64,000 nt of DNA from Edaphobacter aggregans DSM 19364 (GTDB lineage: Bacteria > Acidobacteriota > Terriglobia > Terriglobales > Acidobacteriaceae): NCBI RefSeq assembly GCF_000745965.1, contig NZ_JQKI01000001.1, positions 539,970-603,969 of the forward strand, written 5' to 3'. Made by a program: the position numbers and the translations under genes. The notes under the pieces are model-generated. The model had not been told where the DNA came from. It saw nothing but the letters and a program-made list of their open reading frames with translations, and made no database searches. Positions 44,184 to 52,304 of the stretch are shown here, in pieces. How positions within the stretch are numbered: the stretch's first letter is position 1; each line of letters begins with the position of its first letter.

Positions 44184-45377
44184 TCAGCGGAAGTAGTGTG
44201 GGACGAAGGAGCTGAGATTATCGGTGATCAGGTCGCCGGACTCACGGATTCCCAGGCCGCAGCACTCCTGGTCGACCATCCAGAGGCCGAGGACGGGGTG
44301 GCGGGGGGCGCCCGGGATGCGCTTGTCGATGCGGTTGTCGGGGAAGCTGCTCGTGGGGGCGAGGGCCTGGAGGATGGCGGGGCCGGTGTAGGGGCCGCCG
44401 CTGGAGGCGACGGTCTGGCCGTCGCGGACGACGGTGATGTTGGCTCCCTCGCGGGAGAGGAGCGGCTTACGGATGTAGCTGCGCGGTGAGCTGGAGGCGC
44501 CCTCGAAGTGGGCCTCGAGGAGGAGATCGTGATTGGGGTTGAGGTCCCAGAGGATGGGGAGCAGGCCCTTGTTAGAGAGGAGCATCTTCCAGATGGGCTC
44601 GATCCAGCGCATGGATTGGTAGGTGTCGAGCGCGGCGGGGCCGAACTCCTCGGTGAGCATCATCTCCCAAGGGTAGAGCTTGAAGAGGGAGAAGATCTGG
44701 TTCTCGTCGGGGTCGACGAAGGCCTGGCGATCGGCGTTCCAGCCGATCTCTTCCATCCAGATGGAGAGGGTGGGGAGGCCGGCCTGGTCGGCGGTGTCGC
44801 GGAGGTAGGCGAGAGTGAGCTGGTCTTCGGCGTTGTCGAGGCCGGCGAAGTAGATGGGCTTCGAGAGGTAAGGGGCGACATCCTGCCACTTGGCGATCAG
44901 CTTTTCGTGGATCGAGTTGAACTGGTCGTCGTTGGGAAACTGTTCTTCGAGCCAGGACCACTGGATGACGGCGGCCTCGAGCAGCGAGGTGGGAGTGTCG
45001 GCGTTGTACTCGAGGAGCTTCGGTGGGCCTTGGCCGTCGTAGGCGATGTCGAAGCGGCCGTAGATGGCGGGCGGCTCGGCGTTCCAGGCCCACTCGATGG
45101 CGGGGATGGCGGCGGGAGGGATGGCTAGCTCGGCGTAGCGTTTCTTGTCGATGATGTGCTGGGCGGCCTCGAGGCACATCTGCTGGAGGGTGTTGCCGGC
45201 GGCCTCGAGGGTTTCGATCTCGCGGGCGGTGAACTCGTAGCAGGCGGTCTCGTCCCAGTAGGGGCGATCGGGTTTGGGAGCGTCGGAGTCCTCGGGCTGG
45301 GGGGAGTGGAAGGTGAGTCCCTGGGAGGAGACTTTGTCCTGCCAGTCGTCGCGTGGGGTGATGGGGAGGCGCTGCAT
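44184..45377 (-). CDS. ygiC: Glutathionylspermidine synthase-like (YgiC family) ATP-grasp protein
   Basis: The 397-residue protein is an ATP-grasp ligase of the GSP synthase family: LLEYNADTPTSLLEAAVIQW (the conserved acidic loop), LFKLYPWEMM, LLEAHFEGASSSPRSYIRKPLLSREGANI and VLGLWMVDQECCGLGIRESGDLI near the end. YgiC-type members lack the amidase domain of E. coli Gsp; their substrates are unknown, perhaps a peptide or polyamine. The stop of ygiB overlaps its ATG by one base (TAATG), so they form a ygiB-ygiC operon. Confidence 0.9.
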   Translation of the reverse strand: MQRLPITPRDDWQDKVSSQGLTFHSPQPEDSDAPKPDRPYWDETACYEFTAREIETLEAAGNTLQQMCLEAAQHIIDKKRYAELAIPPAAIPAIEWAWNAEPPAIYGRFDIAYDGQGPPKLLEYNADTPTSLLEAAVIQWSWLEEQFPNDDQFNSIHEKLIAKWQDVAPYLSKPIYFAGLDNAEDQLTLAYLRDTADQAGLPTLSIWMEEIGWNADRQAFVDPDENQIFSLFKLYPWEMMLTEEFGPAALDTYQSMRWIEPIWKMLLSNKGLLPILWDLNPNHDLLLEAHFEGASSSPRSYIRKPLLSREGANITVVRDGQTVASSGGPYTGPAILQALAPTSSFPDNRIDKRIPGAPRHPVLGLWMVDQECCGLGIRESGDLITDNLSSFVPHYFR

Positions 45378-45760
45378 TATTCTCCTGCTCCGCTGGAGCC
45401 GCCGGAGGACATCGAGCGTCCGAAGCCTCCGCGGACGGTTCCGGTGCGGACTCCGCTTGAGTTGATGTAACTGTGGCCCTCTGCCGGGGTCGTGCTGCCT
45501 CCGCCGGCGAGAGTGCCAAGACCGTAGCCTCCCCAGCCACCGTAGTAGTAGTGGTAGAGGGGGATGTAGGGGACGTAGCCGGGGCCGTTGAGGTTCTGGG
45601 TCTGGCCTCCCGCCTGGGGCTGGTTGGCGCAGAGTTTGTCGTCGACTACTTTGTTGTTCTCGTCGACGCAGCGCTGCATCTCCGGCTTGCGGCAGCCGGT
45701 GGTGATGGCGAGGGCGACGGAGGCGAGCAGTGGCGCAGTGACTTTTGCGGAGCGTTTCAT
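45377..45760 (-). CDS. ygiB: YgiB-like lipoprotein (DUF1190)
   Basis: The 127-residue protein has a lipoprotein signal peptide (TAPLLASVALAITTGCRKPE, lipobox cysteine in TTGC) and then a region with QRCVDENNKVVDDKLC (two cysteines), a Gly/Tyr/Pro-rich block (PYIPLYHYYYGGWGGYGLG) and a Ser/Gly-rich tail. The YgiB/YgiC pairing with the gene whose ATG overlaps its stop supports the assignment. An outer-membrane lipoprotein is likely. Confidence 0.83.
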   Translation of the reverse strand: MKRSAKVTAPLLASVALAITTGCRKPEMQRCVDENNKVVDDKLCANQPQAGGQTQNLNGPGYVPYIPLYHYYYGGWGGYGLGTLAGGGSTTPAEGHSYINSSGVRTGTVRGGFGRSMSSGGSSGAGE

Positions 45761-45919
45761 CTGTCGGGACAGCGAACCTATTTTAGGGTCTCGCCGTGAT
45801 TTCTCCGAGAGTTTTGTGACGGCTCCGGCGGGTGGCCCCTCCCCTACTTTTTGTGCAAAGTCTTCGGAAGAATAGAGTTAGGTGGGTACTTCTGTTTTGC
45901 GCCCTGTTCCGAAACAGAG

Positions 45920-45942
45920 AGGCCCAGCCTTTGGCCGGGCCT
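45920..45942 (-). terminator. Hairpin downstream of M24 gene
   Basis: Read on the minus strand, AGGCCCGGCC pairs with GGCTGGGCCT around AAA, ten base pairs with one G-T. It lies 20 bases after the M24 stop at 45962. No long T-tract; a short CTCTGTTTCGG follows. Confidence 0.65.
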
Positions 45943-45961
45943 GCTGGCTTTTTGAACGTTT

Positions 45962-47293
45962 TCAGGAAGGCCTGATCAGATAAAAGCTCGTCTGCCGCGG
46001 AAGAAACGTCCTGAAGCCTTCCTCTGTGAGATAAGCATCATCCTCCTCCATCACGAAGACCTTCTGCCCGCCCCACTCCGGAACCGCAGTCGTCGTATTC
46101 AGCTCGATCGATAGATACGATCCCTTCCTCAGCCGCTTTCCCTCGCTCGCGCCCTGCAGCGCCGCGCGATAATCCAGCGCCGCGCCCAACCCGTGCCCCT
46201 GAAAGCCGATCGGATGGCTGTACACCTTCGCCTCGATGCCGCGCTTCGTCATCGCCGCCATAATCTCGTTGTAGACCTCGCCCGCCAGCTTCCCCGGCCG
46301 CGAGTCCGTCATCAGTTCCTCTTGCAGCGCATTCGTATTCTTGAGCGCCTGCTTCAACCCCGCAGGGACATCCTTCTCGCCCGGCCGCAGAACATACGCC
46401 ATCTTCTGCCAGTCCGTGCTGAAGCCCATCGCCGTAATCCCGAAGTCCACATGCAGGAGGTCGCCCGGCTCAATCACCGTGCTCTCCGGCGCAACACCCA
46501 GAAACCCGCGCGACATCCCATTCGTCGATCCCTTGCGCTGCACGCGAATGTCCTGCTGGAACCACGTTGTCACGCCCGCGTTCCCCATCGCGTCATACAG
46601 CCACCGCCGCACATCGCCGACCGTCGTCTTCCCCGGATGAATCACCTCGTTCGAGAACGCCCGTCGCGTGATCTGATCGGTCATCGCAACCAGCATCCTG
46701 TACGTCTCAAACTCCTCCGGCAACCGCGTGTCCGAGTACTCCTCGATCAGGTCTGCCGCGCTCACAAAGTGGCTCTCCGCATCGCCGCCCATGCTCTTCG
46801 CCAGGAACTGATAGCTGTCCCGCGTCAGCGAGCGTTGGACGCCGCGCTTCGCGTCAATCGAGAGTCCGATCCGCTTCGGATGATACTGCTGATACAGCGC
46901 CGCAAGCTGCTGGTCCGCCGGCTTCGGGTCGTCCTCTTCGTCGAAGAACCGGTTCACGTTCTCTTCCGCATACCCCGTGATCGCAACCTTACGCAGCGCC
47001 GTTCCTGTATCGATAAACACAAAGATGTCGCGGTTGCCCGTATACGGCCGCGGCGGAGCGATGTACTCCGTCAGCGGATCGTTGTGAAACTCCTCGTTCA
47101 CCACCACCCACATGTCGATGTTGTGCCGCCGCATCATCGGCAGAATCATCTCGTGCCGCTTCGCGAGCCACCCCTCGCGAAGCGCAATCTGCTGCGACCA
47201 GCTCGGAAGCTTCACCGGCTGCTCCGCGTGGCCAACTCGCGGTGCAAGCAGCACCGCCGACAACATCACGGACGACAAAAATCTTGTAGACAT
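45962..47293 (-). CDS. Exported M24 (Xaa-Pro aminopeptidase-like) metallopeptidase
   Basis: From ATG 47293 the 443-residue protein has a signal peptide (FLSSVMLSAVLLAPRVGHAEQ), a creatinase-type N-domain (MILPMMRRHNIDMWVVVNEE) and the M24 catalytic ligands in LHVDFGITAMGFSTD (two Asp), HPIGFQGHGLG (His), SIELNTTT (Glu) and KVFVMEEDDAYLTEEGF (Glu). It would remove N-terminal residues next to proline outside the cytoplasm. It is followed by a hairpin. It lies upstream of a toxin-antitoxin pair on the same strand. Confidence 0.92.
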   Translation of the reverse strand: MSTRFLSSVMLSAVLLAPRVGHAEQPVKLPSWSQQIALREGWLAKRHEMILPMMRRHNIDMWVVVNEEFHNDPLTEYIAPPRPYTGNRDIFVFIDTGTALRKVAITGYAEENVNRFFDEEDDPKPADQQLAALYQQYHPKRIGLSIDAKRGVQRSLTRDSYQFLAKSMGGDAESHFVSAADLIEEYSDTRLPEEFETYRMLVAMTDQITRRAFSNEVIHPGKTTVGDVRRWLYDAMGNAGVTTWFQQDIRVQRKGSTNGMSRGFLGVAPESTVIEPGDLLHVDFGITAMGFSTDWQKMAYVLRPGEKDVPAGLKQALKNTNALQEELMTDSRPGKLAGEVYNEIMAAMTKRGIEAKVYSHPIGFQGHGLGAALDYRAALQGASEGKRLRKGSYLSIELNTTTAVPEWGGQKVFVMEEDDAYLTEEGFRTFLPRQTSFYLIRPS

Positions 47294-47340
47294 AACTCTC
47301 AGGATAAGACCGGGCTTTGGTGGAACGCAGTCACCTTCAG

Positions 47341-47766
47341 TCACGCACGAAGTCTCGTCTTTGTTCCGCCAGATTTTGGATGACCTGCAGCGCCTCTCGA
47401 CACGCCCTTGCGGTGTGATGGCTTGGACAGAAACGACGGCTGTGCAACCACATCTTGAGTCGTAATGCCGGAAAGCGACACAGGCTGACGATCTGGAAAT
47501 TCAGCCACGAGAGTCAGCCGGCCGCCCATTGCCTCAACCGTTCTTCGCAACGTAGAGATGTGCATGTCCGTGCGCTCTTCAAGTTTTGAGATCTGCTTCT
47601 GTGCAATCCCAAGACTATTGGCCAGCTCTGCCTGCGTCTTTTTTCGAGCTCGTCGAAGCTCCTGCAAAGTCATCTCTTCACGAATCAGCTGCTGGGCACG
47701 ACGTTCGATCTTTCGGCGTCGCGCGGCGGGTAAAGCGCCAATGAACTCATTTGCGTTTTTTGGCAT
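47341..47766 (-). CDS. HigA-like XRE-family antitoxin
   Basis: The 141-residue protein has an N-terminal part (EFIGALPAARRRKIERRAQQLIREEM) and a Cro/C1 helix-turn-helix (LQELRRARKKTQAELANSLGIAQKQISKLEERTDMHISTLRRTVEAMGGRLTLVAEFP). The layout matches antitoxins of the RelE/HigB type where the toxin comes first. Its start overlaps the toxin end by 20 bases. The last 35 residues (about 107-141) are not part of the fold. It probably represses the toxin promoter at 48229. Confidence 0.9.
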   Translation of the reverse strand: MPKNANEFIGALPAARRRKIERRAQQLIREEMTLQELRRARKKTQAELANSLGIAQKQISKLEERTDMHISTLRRTVEAMGGRLTLVAEFPDRQPVSLSGITTQDVVAQPSFLSKPSHRKGVSRGAAGHPKSGGTKTRLRA

Positions 47767-48130
47767 GTTTCTCTCGAACCTTACTGACGCGCTTCAGGTG
47801 TGCGTCAAACCTCTGATCTGCCTTGCGGATCAGCTCGCGGTAGAACCTCTTCTGGCTGCCACCCGATTTGTCTCCGGCGACAAGGAGAATGGCACTGCGG
47901 ATCGGATCGAATGCGAAAGCGATACGCCAGACGCCGCCATCAGCGTCAAATCGCAACTCCTTCATATTTGCATGCTTGGAGCCCTTTAGCGTATCAGCTC
48001 GTGGCCTGCCAAGCTGTGGCCCGAATTCCTGCAGAAGACGAATCATGGCCGCCGCTTCGTCCTGGACCTCGGGAGACAACGACTCCAGCTCCGGCACAAA
48101 CTCGTCGGCCAGCTCTACTTTGAACTTCAT
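47747..48130 (-). CDS. RelE/HigB-like toxin (phage Gp49-like)
   Basis: The 127-residue protein has the HigB/RelE fold core: FKVELADEFVPELESLSPEVQDEAAAMIRLLQEFGPQLGRP, then KHANMKELRFDADGGVWRIAFAFDPIRSAILLVAGDKSGGSQKRFYRELI, a match to the Gp49-like family (PF05973 type), mRNA interferases. The catalytic pattern is conserved around KELR, GVWRIAFAF and GDKSG. It is first in the operon, and its antitoxin overlaps its end by 20 bases. A promoter with an operator-like palindrome lies upstream. Confidence 0.9.
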   Translation of the reverse strand: MKFKVELADEFVPELESLSPEVQDEAAAMIRLLQEFGPQLGRPRADTLKGSKHANMKELRFDADGGVWRIAFAFDPIRSAILLVAGDKSGGSQKRFYRELIRKADQRFDAHLKRVSKVREKHAKKRK

Positions 48131-48228
48131 CAAGCTCCGTTGAAACGAATCTCTCGGTCTTCATTGCAGGCTCCTTCCTTCTGTGGTCTACAAAAGCCCT
48201 CGCTTCGTGGTCTAACGAAACTCCCTTT

Positions 48229-48257
48229 GTTATACCTCAAAGGGTATATACTGTAAA
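48229..48257 (-). promoter_or_regulatory. Toxin-antitoxin promoter with palindromic operator
   Basis: On the minus strand, TTTACA (48252-48257) and TATAAC (48229-48234) form a promoter with a 17-base spacer. The inverted repeat TATACC/GGTATA (48231-48236 and 48243-48248) covers the -10 and the spacer, and further TATAC/GTATA half-sites continue to 48265. This is a plausible autoregulation site. The transcript would carry a leader of about 95 bases. Confidence 0.65.
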
Positions 48258-48308
48258 AAGTATAATTATAAAAATGCAGACAGGGCGTTCCTGTGTAGTC
48301 AATCGGAC

Positions 48309-48971
48309 CTACTTCACGACAAAGATCATGAAGTAATCCTGACCATCCGCCTTCGTAAAGTCGTACGTCGCCGACAGCCGAAAGCCCGCCTCGCCCATCT
48401 CCCTCTCGACGACCTCATGATTCACGCCGTGGTTCGCGCCATTGCCGTTCTTGTCGATGATGCCGACTCGTGCGCCCTCGCGCAGCGCAGGCTTCAGCTT
48501 CTTCATGAACTCCACCGGATGCGCGATCTCGTGGTAGACCTTCAGCAGCAGTACCGCATTCACGCTGCCCGCGGGCAGCATCGGATCGTCCGGCTGGCCC
48601 AGCACCGTGCGCACATTGGTCAGGTTCTCCTTCACCACGCGCTTGCCGATGTACTCGATCGCCAGCGGATTGATGTCCTCGGCCAGCACCGCGCCCGTCG
48701 CTCCCACGCGCTTCGAAGCCCGCACCGTAAACCAGCCCGAGCCCGCGCCGATATCGCCGACGTTCTTTCCCGCCGTGATTCCCAGCAGGTCCATCACGCG
48801 GTCGATCTGAAGCTTCTTGTCGCGGTCCGGATGCTCGAAGATCGAGAGGTCGCCCGTGTAAGGCTTGCTCGCCTGGCGTTGCTGCGTCTGCGCCGGAGCG
48901 GCCTGCGACACCGCATAGCTGCTCAAAGCCACCGACACCAGCACTGCGGCCAAGAAACGACGAGCGCTCAT
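48309..48971 (-). CDS. Exported class I SAM-dependent methyltransferase-like protein
   Basis: From ATG 48971 the 220-residue protein begins with a clear signal peptide (FLAAVLVSVALSSYAVSQA), then the Rossmann methyltransferase fold with motif I VGDIGAGSGWFTVRASKRVG and FVVK at the end; the middle VGIIDKNGNGANHGVNHEVVEREM is a typical lid. SAM is not known outside the cytoplasm, so an exported methyltransferase is odd; the motif could bind another ligand. It starts 15 bases after the radical SAM gene, probably in its operon. Confidence 0.82.
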   Translation of the reverse strand: MSARRFLAAVLVSVALSSYAVSQAAPAQTQQRQASKPYTGDLSIFEHPDRDKKLQIDRVMDLLGITAGKNVGDIGAGSGWFTVRASKRVGATGAVLAEDINPLAIEYIGKRVVKENLTNVRTVLGQPDDPMLPAGSVNAVLLLKVYHEIAHPVEFMKKLKPALREGARVGIIDKNGNGANHGVNHEVVEREMGEAGFRLSATYDFTKADGQDYFMIFVVK

Positions 48972-48988
48972 CACGCCTCCACAACGCC

Positions 48989-50059
48989 CTACTGGATCTG
49001 CACCAGCTCCTGCTCGCGGGTCTTGGGCTCGCCTGCTTTGTGCGAACCGCCCGGAGTCACCGAGTCACTCTGCGGCGCGCGCCAGTGATCGATGTAGCTC
49101 ACCTGGTGCACGCAGCTGATCGTACAGCCCGGAGCGCAGCCCTTCTCGGTAACAAACTCGCGCTTCACATCGGCGGTCGTGTACTCGGCCAGCGGAACCG
49201 CGGGATATCCGCGCTGCTGGCTGCAGTAGTGCACCAGTCCGTTCTCGCAGACGTACAGATACCGCCCACCCGCTCGGCAGCGCCAGTCGTTCGTCTCGCC
49301 GTTCGCAATCGCTTCCTGAAAGTGGTTGAAGCGCGAGTAGCTGCGCCGCGTCATGTTGCGAACCTTGTCCCACACCACGCGCTCGGCGTCGCCCAGCGGC
49401 TTCAGCTGTCCGCCGCCGTCGTGGATGATCCCGATCGTCGAGCTGAAGCCCAGCCCCAGCGCACGCTCGCTCACCACGCGAGCATCATCCGGGTTCGCGA
49501 TGCCTCCGCCCACCACCGAGTTGATGTTCACGTGAAACTCCGCGTGCTCGGCCAGCATCTGCAGCTTCTTGTCCAGAACCTTCAGGCTCTTCTTCGACAC
49601 GGCGTCCGGCATCACGTTGTCGATCGAGATCTGCATGTGATCCAGCCCCGCCCTGTTCAGCCGCTGAATGCGGTCTGGCATCAGCAGGTAGCCGTTCGTG
49701 ATCATGCCGGCAATCGCGCCTGTCCTGCGAATCCTCGCGATGATCTGATCAAGCTCAGGATGCAGCAGCGGCTCGCCACCCGAGATCGTAATCACGCTCG
49801 TCCCGAGCCTTCCCAGATGGTCGATGCGGCGCAGCATCTCGTCCAGCGGCACCGGGTCCGAGAAGTCGTCATACTCGTTGCAGTACGTGCACGACAGATT
49901 GCACCGCCGCATGGGAACAATCTGCGCCATGTACGGATGCCCGGTAGAAACCAGCGCGCGGCCGATCGAGGCCAGTTCGCGCACCTTGCGCACAGCCGCC
50001 TTCCAGCGCCGCCGTGCGCTCATCCGGCGCCTGGGAATTGCAATGGAAACAGAGGACAT
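48989..50059 (-). CDS. Radical SAM protein
   Basis: The 356-residue protein has the [4Fe-4S] motif CNLSCTYCNEY (CxxxCxxC, residues 53-60), ITISGGEPLLHPELDQII (GGEP), and ITNGYLLM, HMQISIDN and NINSVVGGG further on, in the normal radical SAM barrel. The C-terminal part has further cysteines (WRCRAGGRYLYVCENGLVHYCSQQRG, KGCAPGCTISCVHQ), suggesting a SPASM-like or second cluster. Such proteins modify peptides or lipids; hopanoid HpnH is a distant relative. It shares a transcript with the methyltransferase-like gene. Confidence 0.9.
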   Translation of the reverse strand: MSSVSIAIPRRRMSARRRWKAAVRKVRELASIGRALVSTGHPYMAQIVPMRRCNLSCTYCNEYDDFSDPVPLDEMLRRIDHLGRLGTSVITISGGEPLLHPELDQIIARIRRTGAIAGMITNGYLLMPDRIQRLNRAGLDHMQISIDNVMPDAVSKKSLKVLDKKLQMLAEHAEFHVNINSVVGGGIANPDDARVVSERALGLGFSSTIGIIHDGGGQLKPLGDAERVVWDKVRNMTRRSYSRFNHFQEAIANGETNDWRCRAGGRYLYVCENGLVHYCSQQRGYPAVPLAEYTTADVKREFVTEKGCAPGCTISCVHQVSYIDHWRAPQSDSVTPGGSHKAGEPKTREQELVQIQ

Positions 50060-50171
50060 AGTCAGGTTTCAGTATATCGAACCCGGCGATCGGACCATGC
50101 ACACACCATGCCCTCGCGCCTCCGGAGGCACTCTCTATCCGTCATTTTGTCAACCCTGCAGCGCCCCAGCC

Positions 50172-50738
50172 TCAGGACCCGGGCGTCGCAGGCGGAATCG
50201 AACTCAGATACTCGTAGATCGCCCTCAGGTCGTTGTCGCTCATGTCCTGATACGTTGGCCACGGCATCACCTGCAGCAGCGGGCTGATCTGCGGATGAAG
50301 CTGCTCGGGGTCGACTCCCGTGCGGATGACCTTTTTGAACTCCCCAAAGGTCAGACCCGCGGGAAGTCCCTTCGGCCCCTCCGGAGTCAGGTTGCGCGAG
50401 ATGAACGGACCAAACGCCTGCCCTCCCGCGAGATAATTCTTCGCATTGACCACCTTCTTCTGACCCTTGAAGGGATCGCCGCCCTCGGCGTACGAGGGGT
50501 TCGTGTGGCAGTCGTTGCAGCCGCCCATCGCGTTCACCAGGTAGCTGCCCAGGCCCACGAGCCTCGGGTCTCTGTGCCCCAGATGCAGCGGCACCGGCGC
50601 AATCTTGAACCCGATCGCGATGCGGCTTTGATCGCTGCCAAGAAACCAATCGTCGTTCGCCTGCGCCTTGTGTTGAATGCCAGCGAGAAGAACAGCCAGT
50701 CCTGCCAGTGTCAGGACCTTACCTGCAAGATGCCTCAT
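50172..50738 (-). CDS. Exported c-type cytochrome
   Basis: From ATG 50738 the 188-residue protein has a signal peptide (VLTLAGLAVLLAGIQHKAQA) and a single haem-binding motif CNDCH (MGGCNDCHTNPS), with MPWPTYQDMSDNDLRAIYEYLSSIP giving the Met ligand and the C-terminal helix of class I cytochromes. One haem c attached in the periplasm is expected. GLTFGEFKKVIRTGVDP is typical of small cytochromes that carry electrons to oxidases. It is upstream of the radical SAM gene. Confidence 0.92.
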   Translation of the reverse strand: MRHLAGKVLTLAGLAVLLAGIQHKAQANDDWFLGSDQSRIAIGFKIAPVPLHLGHRDPRLVGLGSYLVNAMGGCNDCHTNPSYAEGGDPFKGQKKVVNAKNYLAGGQAFGPFISRNLTPEGPKGLPAGLTFGEFKKVIRTGVDPEQLHPQISPLLQVMPWPTYQDMSDNDLRAIYEYLSSIPPATPGS

Positions 50739-50981
50739 GGACGTCTCCTTTTCGGAATAAAAGGGGCCCGGAAACTGTTTATGTATACGCAGATTGTTAT
50801 TTGGAACCAGATGGGGCCGAACAAAAGGGATCGCCGCGCACACGACGCAACAGCAACGCGTCCACGTGCAGGCGATCTCCTGATGCGAAGCCAGATTGCT
50901 CCGCAGTGCTGCTAGCTGTCAAGCGCGGACAGGATAGTTTTTGCAGAATGTTTACGCAGGCTAGTTCAGCTGCAATGCGGG

Positions 50982-52265
50982 CTAGTTCAGACGCATCATG
51001 TCCCGCATCTGGCACCGCAGCTCTTCCATCTTCTGACGAAACTCCGGCGAGTCCATCCGCAGTCGCGCTGCGTCAGCCGCAGCCTGCACCTGGCGTCGCG
51101 CCATCTCCATCTCGTGCTGGAACTCCGGGTTCGACGACCACGCATCCAGCTTCGCAATCATCTGCTCCATCTCCGGAGTCATGCGAACCTCTTCCAGCCG
51201 CTGCCGCATCCGCGCTGCCATGGCATCGAACATCGGCTGCAGCTCCGCCAGCGTCGCGCGCGTCTGCTGGGCCTGGTCCGAGTCCCCGAAGAACTCCTCC
51301 AGGTCCATCCCCGGCTCCACGCTCGAACGCTTCTTCGAGTCCGGAGTCATCGTCAGGGTCTGCTCCTTGCGGTCGCGCAGCACCACCACCGTCACTTCCT
51401 TGCCGCGGTTCTCGTGGATCGTCTTCGTCCACTCGGTGCCGCTCGTTACCGGCATCGAGTTCACCTTCACCACGACATCGCCCGCTTTCATTCCGGCATG
51501 CGCCGCCGGCGTGTTCGGATCGACATGGCGAACCAGCAGCCCCGCGCTTCCCTGCGCTCCAAAGAACTCCGCCAGCTGTGGCCCCATCACCTCAAGCTTC
51601 GCTCCCGTGTACGACGAGCTGACCAGCATCGTCGTTCCCAGCAGGCTGCGCGTTCCCTTCACCGCGCCCGTGGCAGCTGCCGAAGGCGGCAACTTGAAGA
51701 ACGAGTTGCCGCCGCGCGGAGTAAAGGCCGACGAGCTCTCAGGCTCAGGCACCGTATAGTGCTTCTCCCACGCCTGCCGCTCCACCTCTTCGCGGTTGGC
51801 CATCTGCGCCGAGACCGTCCGCTGCTGGCCGTCGCGGCTCACCACAAAGCTCACCTGCCGGCCTGCAGGAGTCTCGCGCAGCATCCGCCGCAGCTGCTCC
51901 TCACTCTCAATCATCTGGCCGTTCATCTGCAGGATCACGTCATGCACCTTGAGGCCTGCCTTGCACGCCGGGCCATCGTGGTCCACGCCCACAATCTCTG
52001 CGCCCCGTGCCTCTTTCAGCTTCAGCGCAGCCACCTGGTCCCCGCTCACGTCCCGCAGATTCACCCCCAGGTATCCCTGCGTGCTGCGGCTGCTCATCCC
52101 CCCGCCCAGCAACGCGGGCGTGCCGCTCCATACTGCGCCGGACTGCGCATACAGTCTTGTGCCCACCGGAAAGACCACCGCCGCCGCGAGAACCACTACG
52201 CCAAACGATCTGCCGTGCCTTCTCCTGCACTCCGTCGATTCGTGGTGCATCATCGCCGACCTCAT
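50982..52265 (-). CDS. Exported protein with two PDZ domains
   Basis: The 427-residue protein has a signal peptide (FGVVVLAAAVVFPVGTRLYAQ) and two PDZ domains: the first at about 63-150 (GYLGVNLRDVSGDQVAALKL ... GPACKAGLKVHDVILQMNG), the second at about 235-320 (GLLVRHVDPNTPAAHAGMKAGDVVVKVNSMPV). The C-terminal third is a helical, Met/Gln/Glu-rich coil (LAELQPMFDAMAARMRQRLEE ... QMRDMMRLN). It lacks a protease domain, unlike DegP. It follows the anti-sigma gene, as the third member of a sigma/anti-sigma/PDZ cluster, and may sense misfolded envelope proteins. Confidence 0.88.
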   Translation of the reverse strand: MRSAMMHHESTECRRRHGRSFGVVVLAAAVVFPVGTRLYAQSGAVWSGTPALLGGGMSSRSTQGYLGVNLRDVSGDQVAALKLKEARGAEIVGVDHDGPACKAGLKVHDVILQMNGQMIESEEQLRRMLRETPAGRQVSFVVSRDGQQRTVSAQMANREEVERQAWEKHYTVPEPESSSAFTPRGGNSFFKLPPSAAATGAVKGTRSLLGTTMLVSSSYTGAKLEVMGPQLAEFFGAQGSAGLLVRHVDPNTPAAHAGMKAGDVVVKVNSMPVTSGTEWTKTIHENRGKEVTVVVLRDRKEQTLTMTPDSKKRSSVEPGMDLEEFFGDSDQAQQTRATLAELQPMFDAMAARMRQRLEEVRMTPEMEQMIAKLDAWSSNPEFQHEMEMARRQVQAAADAARLRMDSPEFRQKMEELRCQMRDMMRLN

Positions 52266-52304
52266 AGGAATCTCTGCTTGCGTGCGAAAACGAGCCTCAA
52301 AGCG

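Noticed and set aside
46193..47383. 396-codon plus-strand frame opposite the M24 peptidase
   Set aside because: Shadow composition (R, H, L, P) and the opposite strand encodes a clear enzyme.
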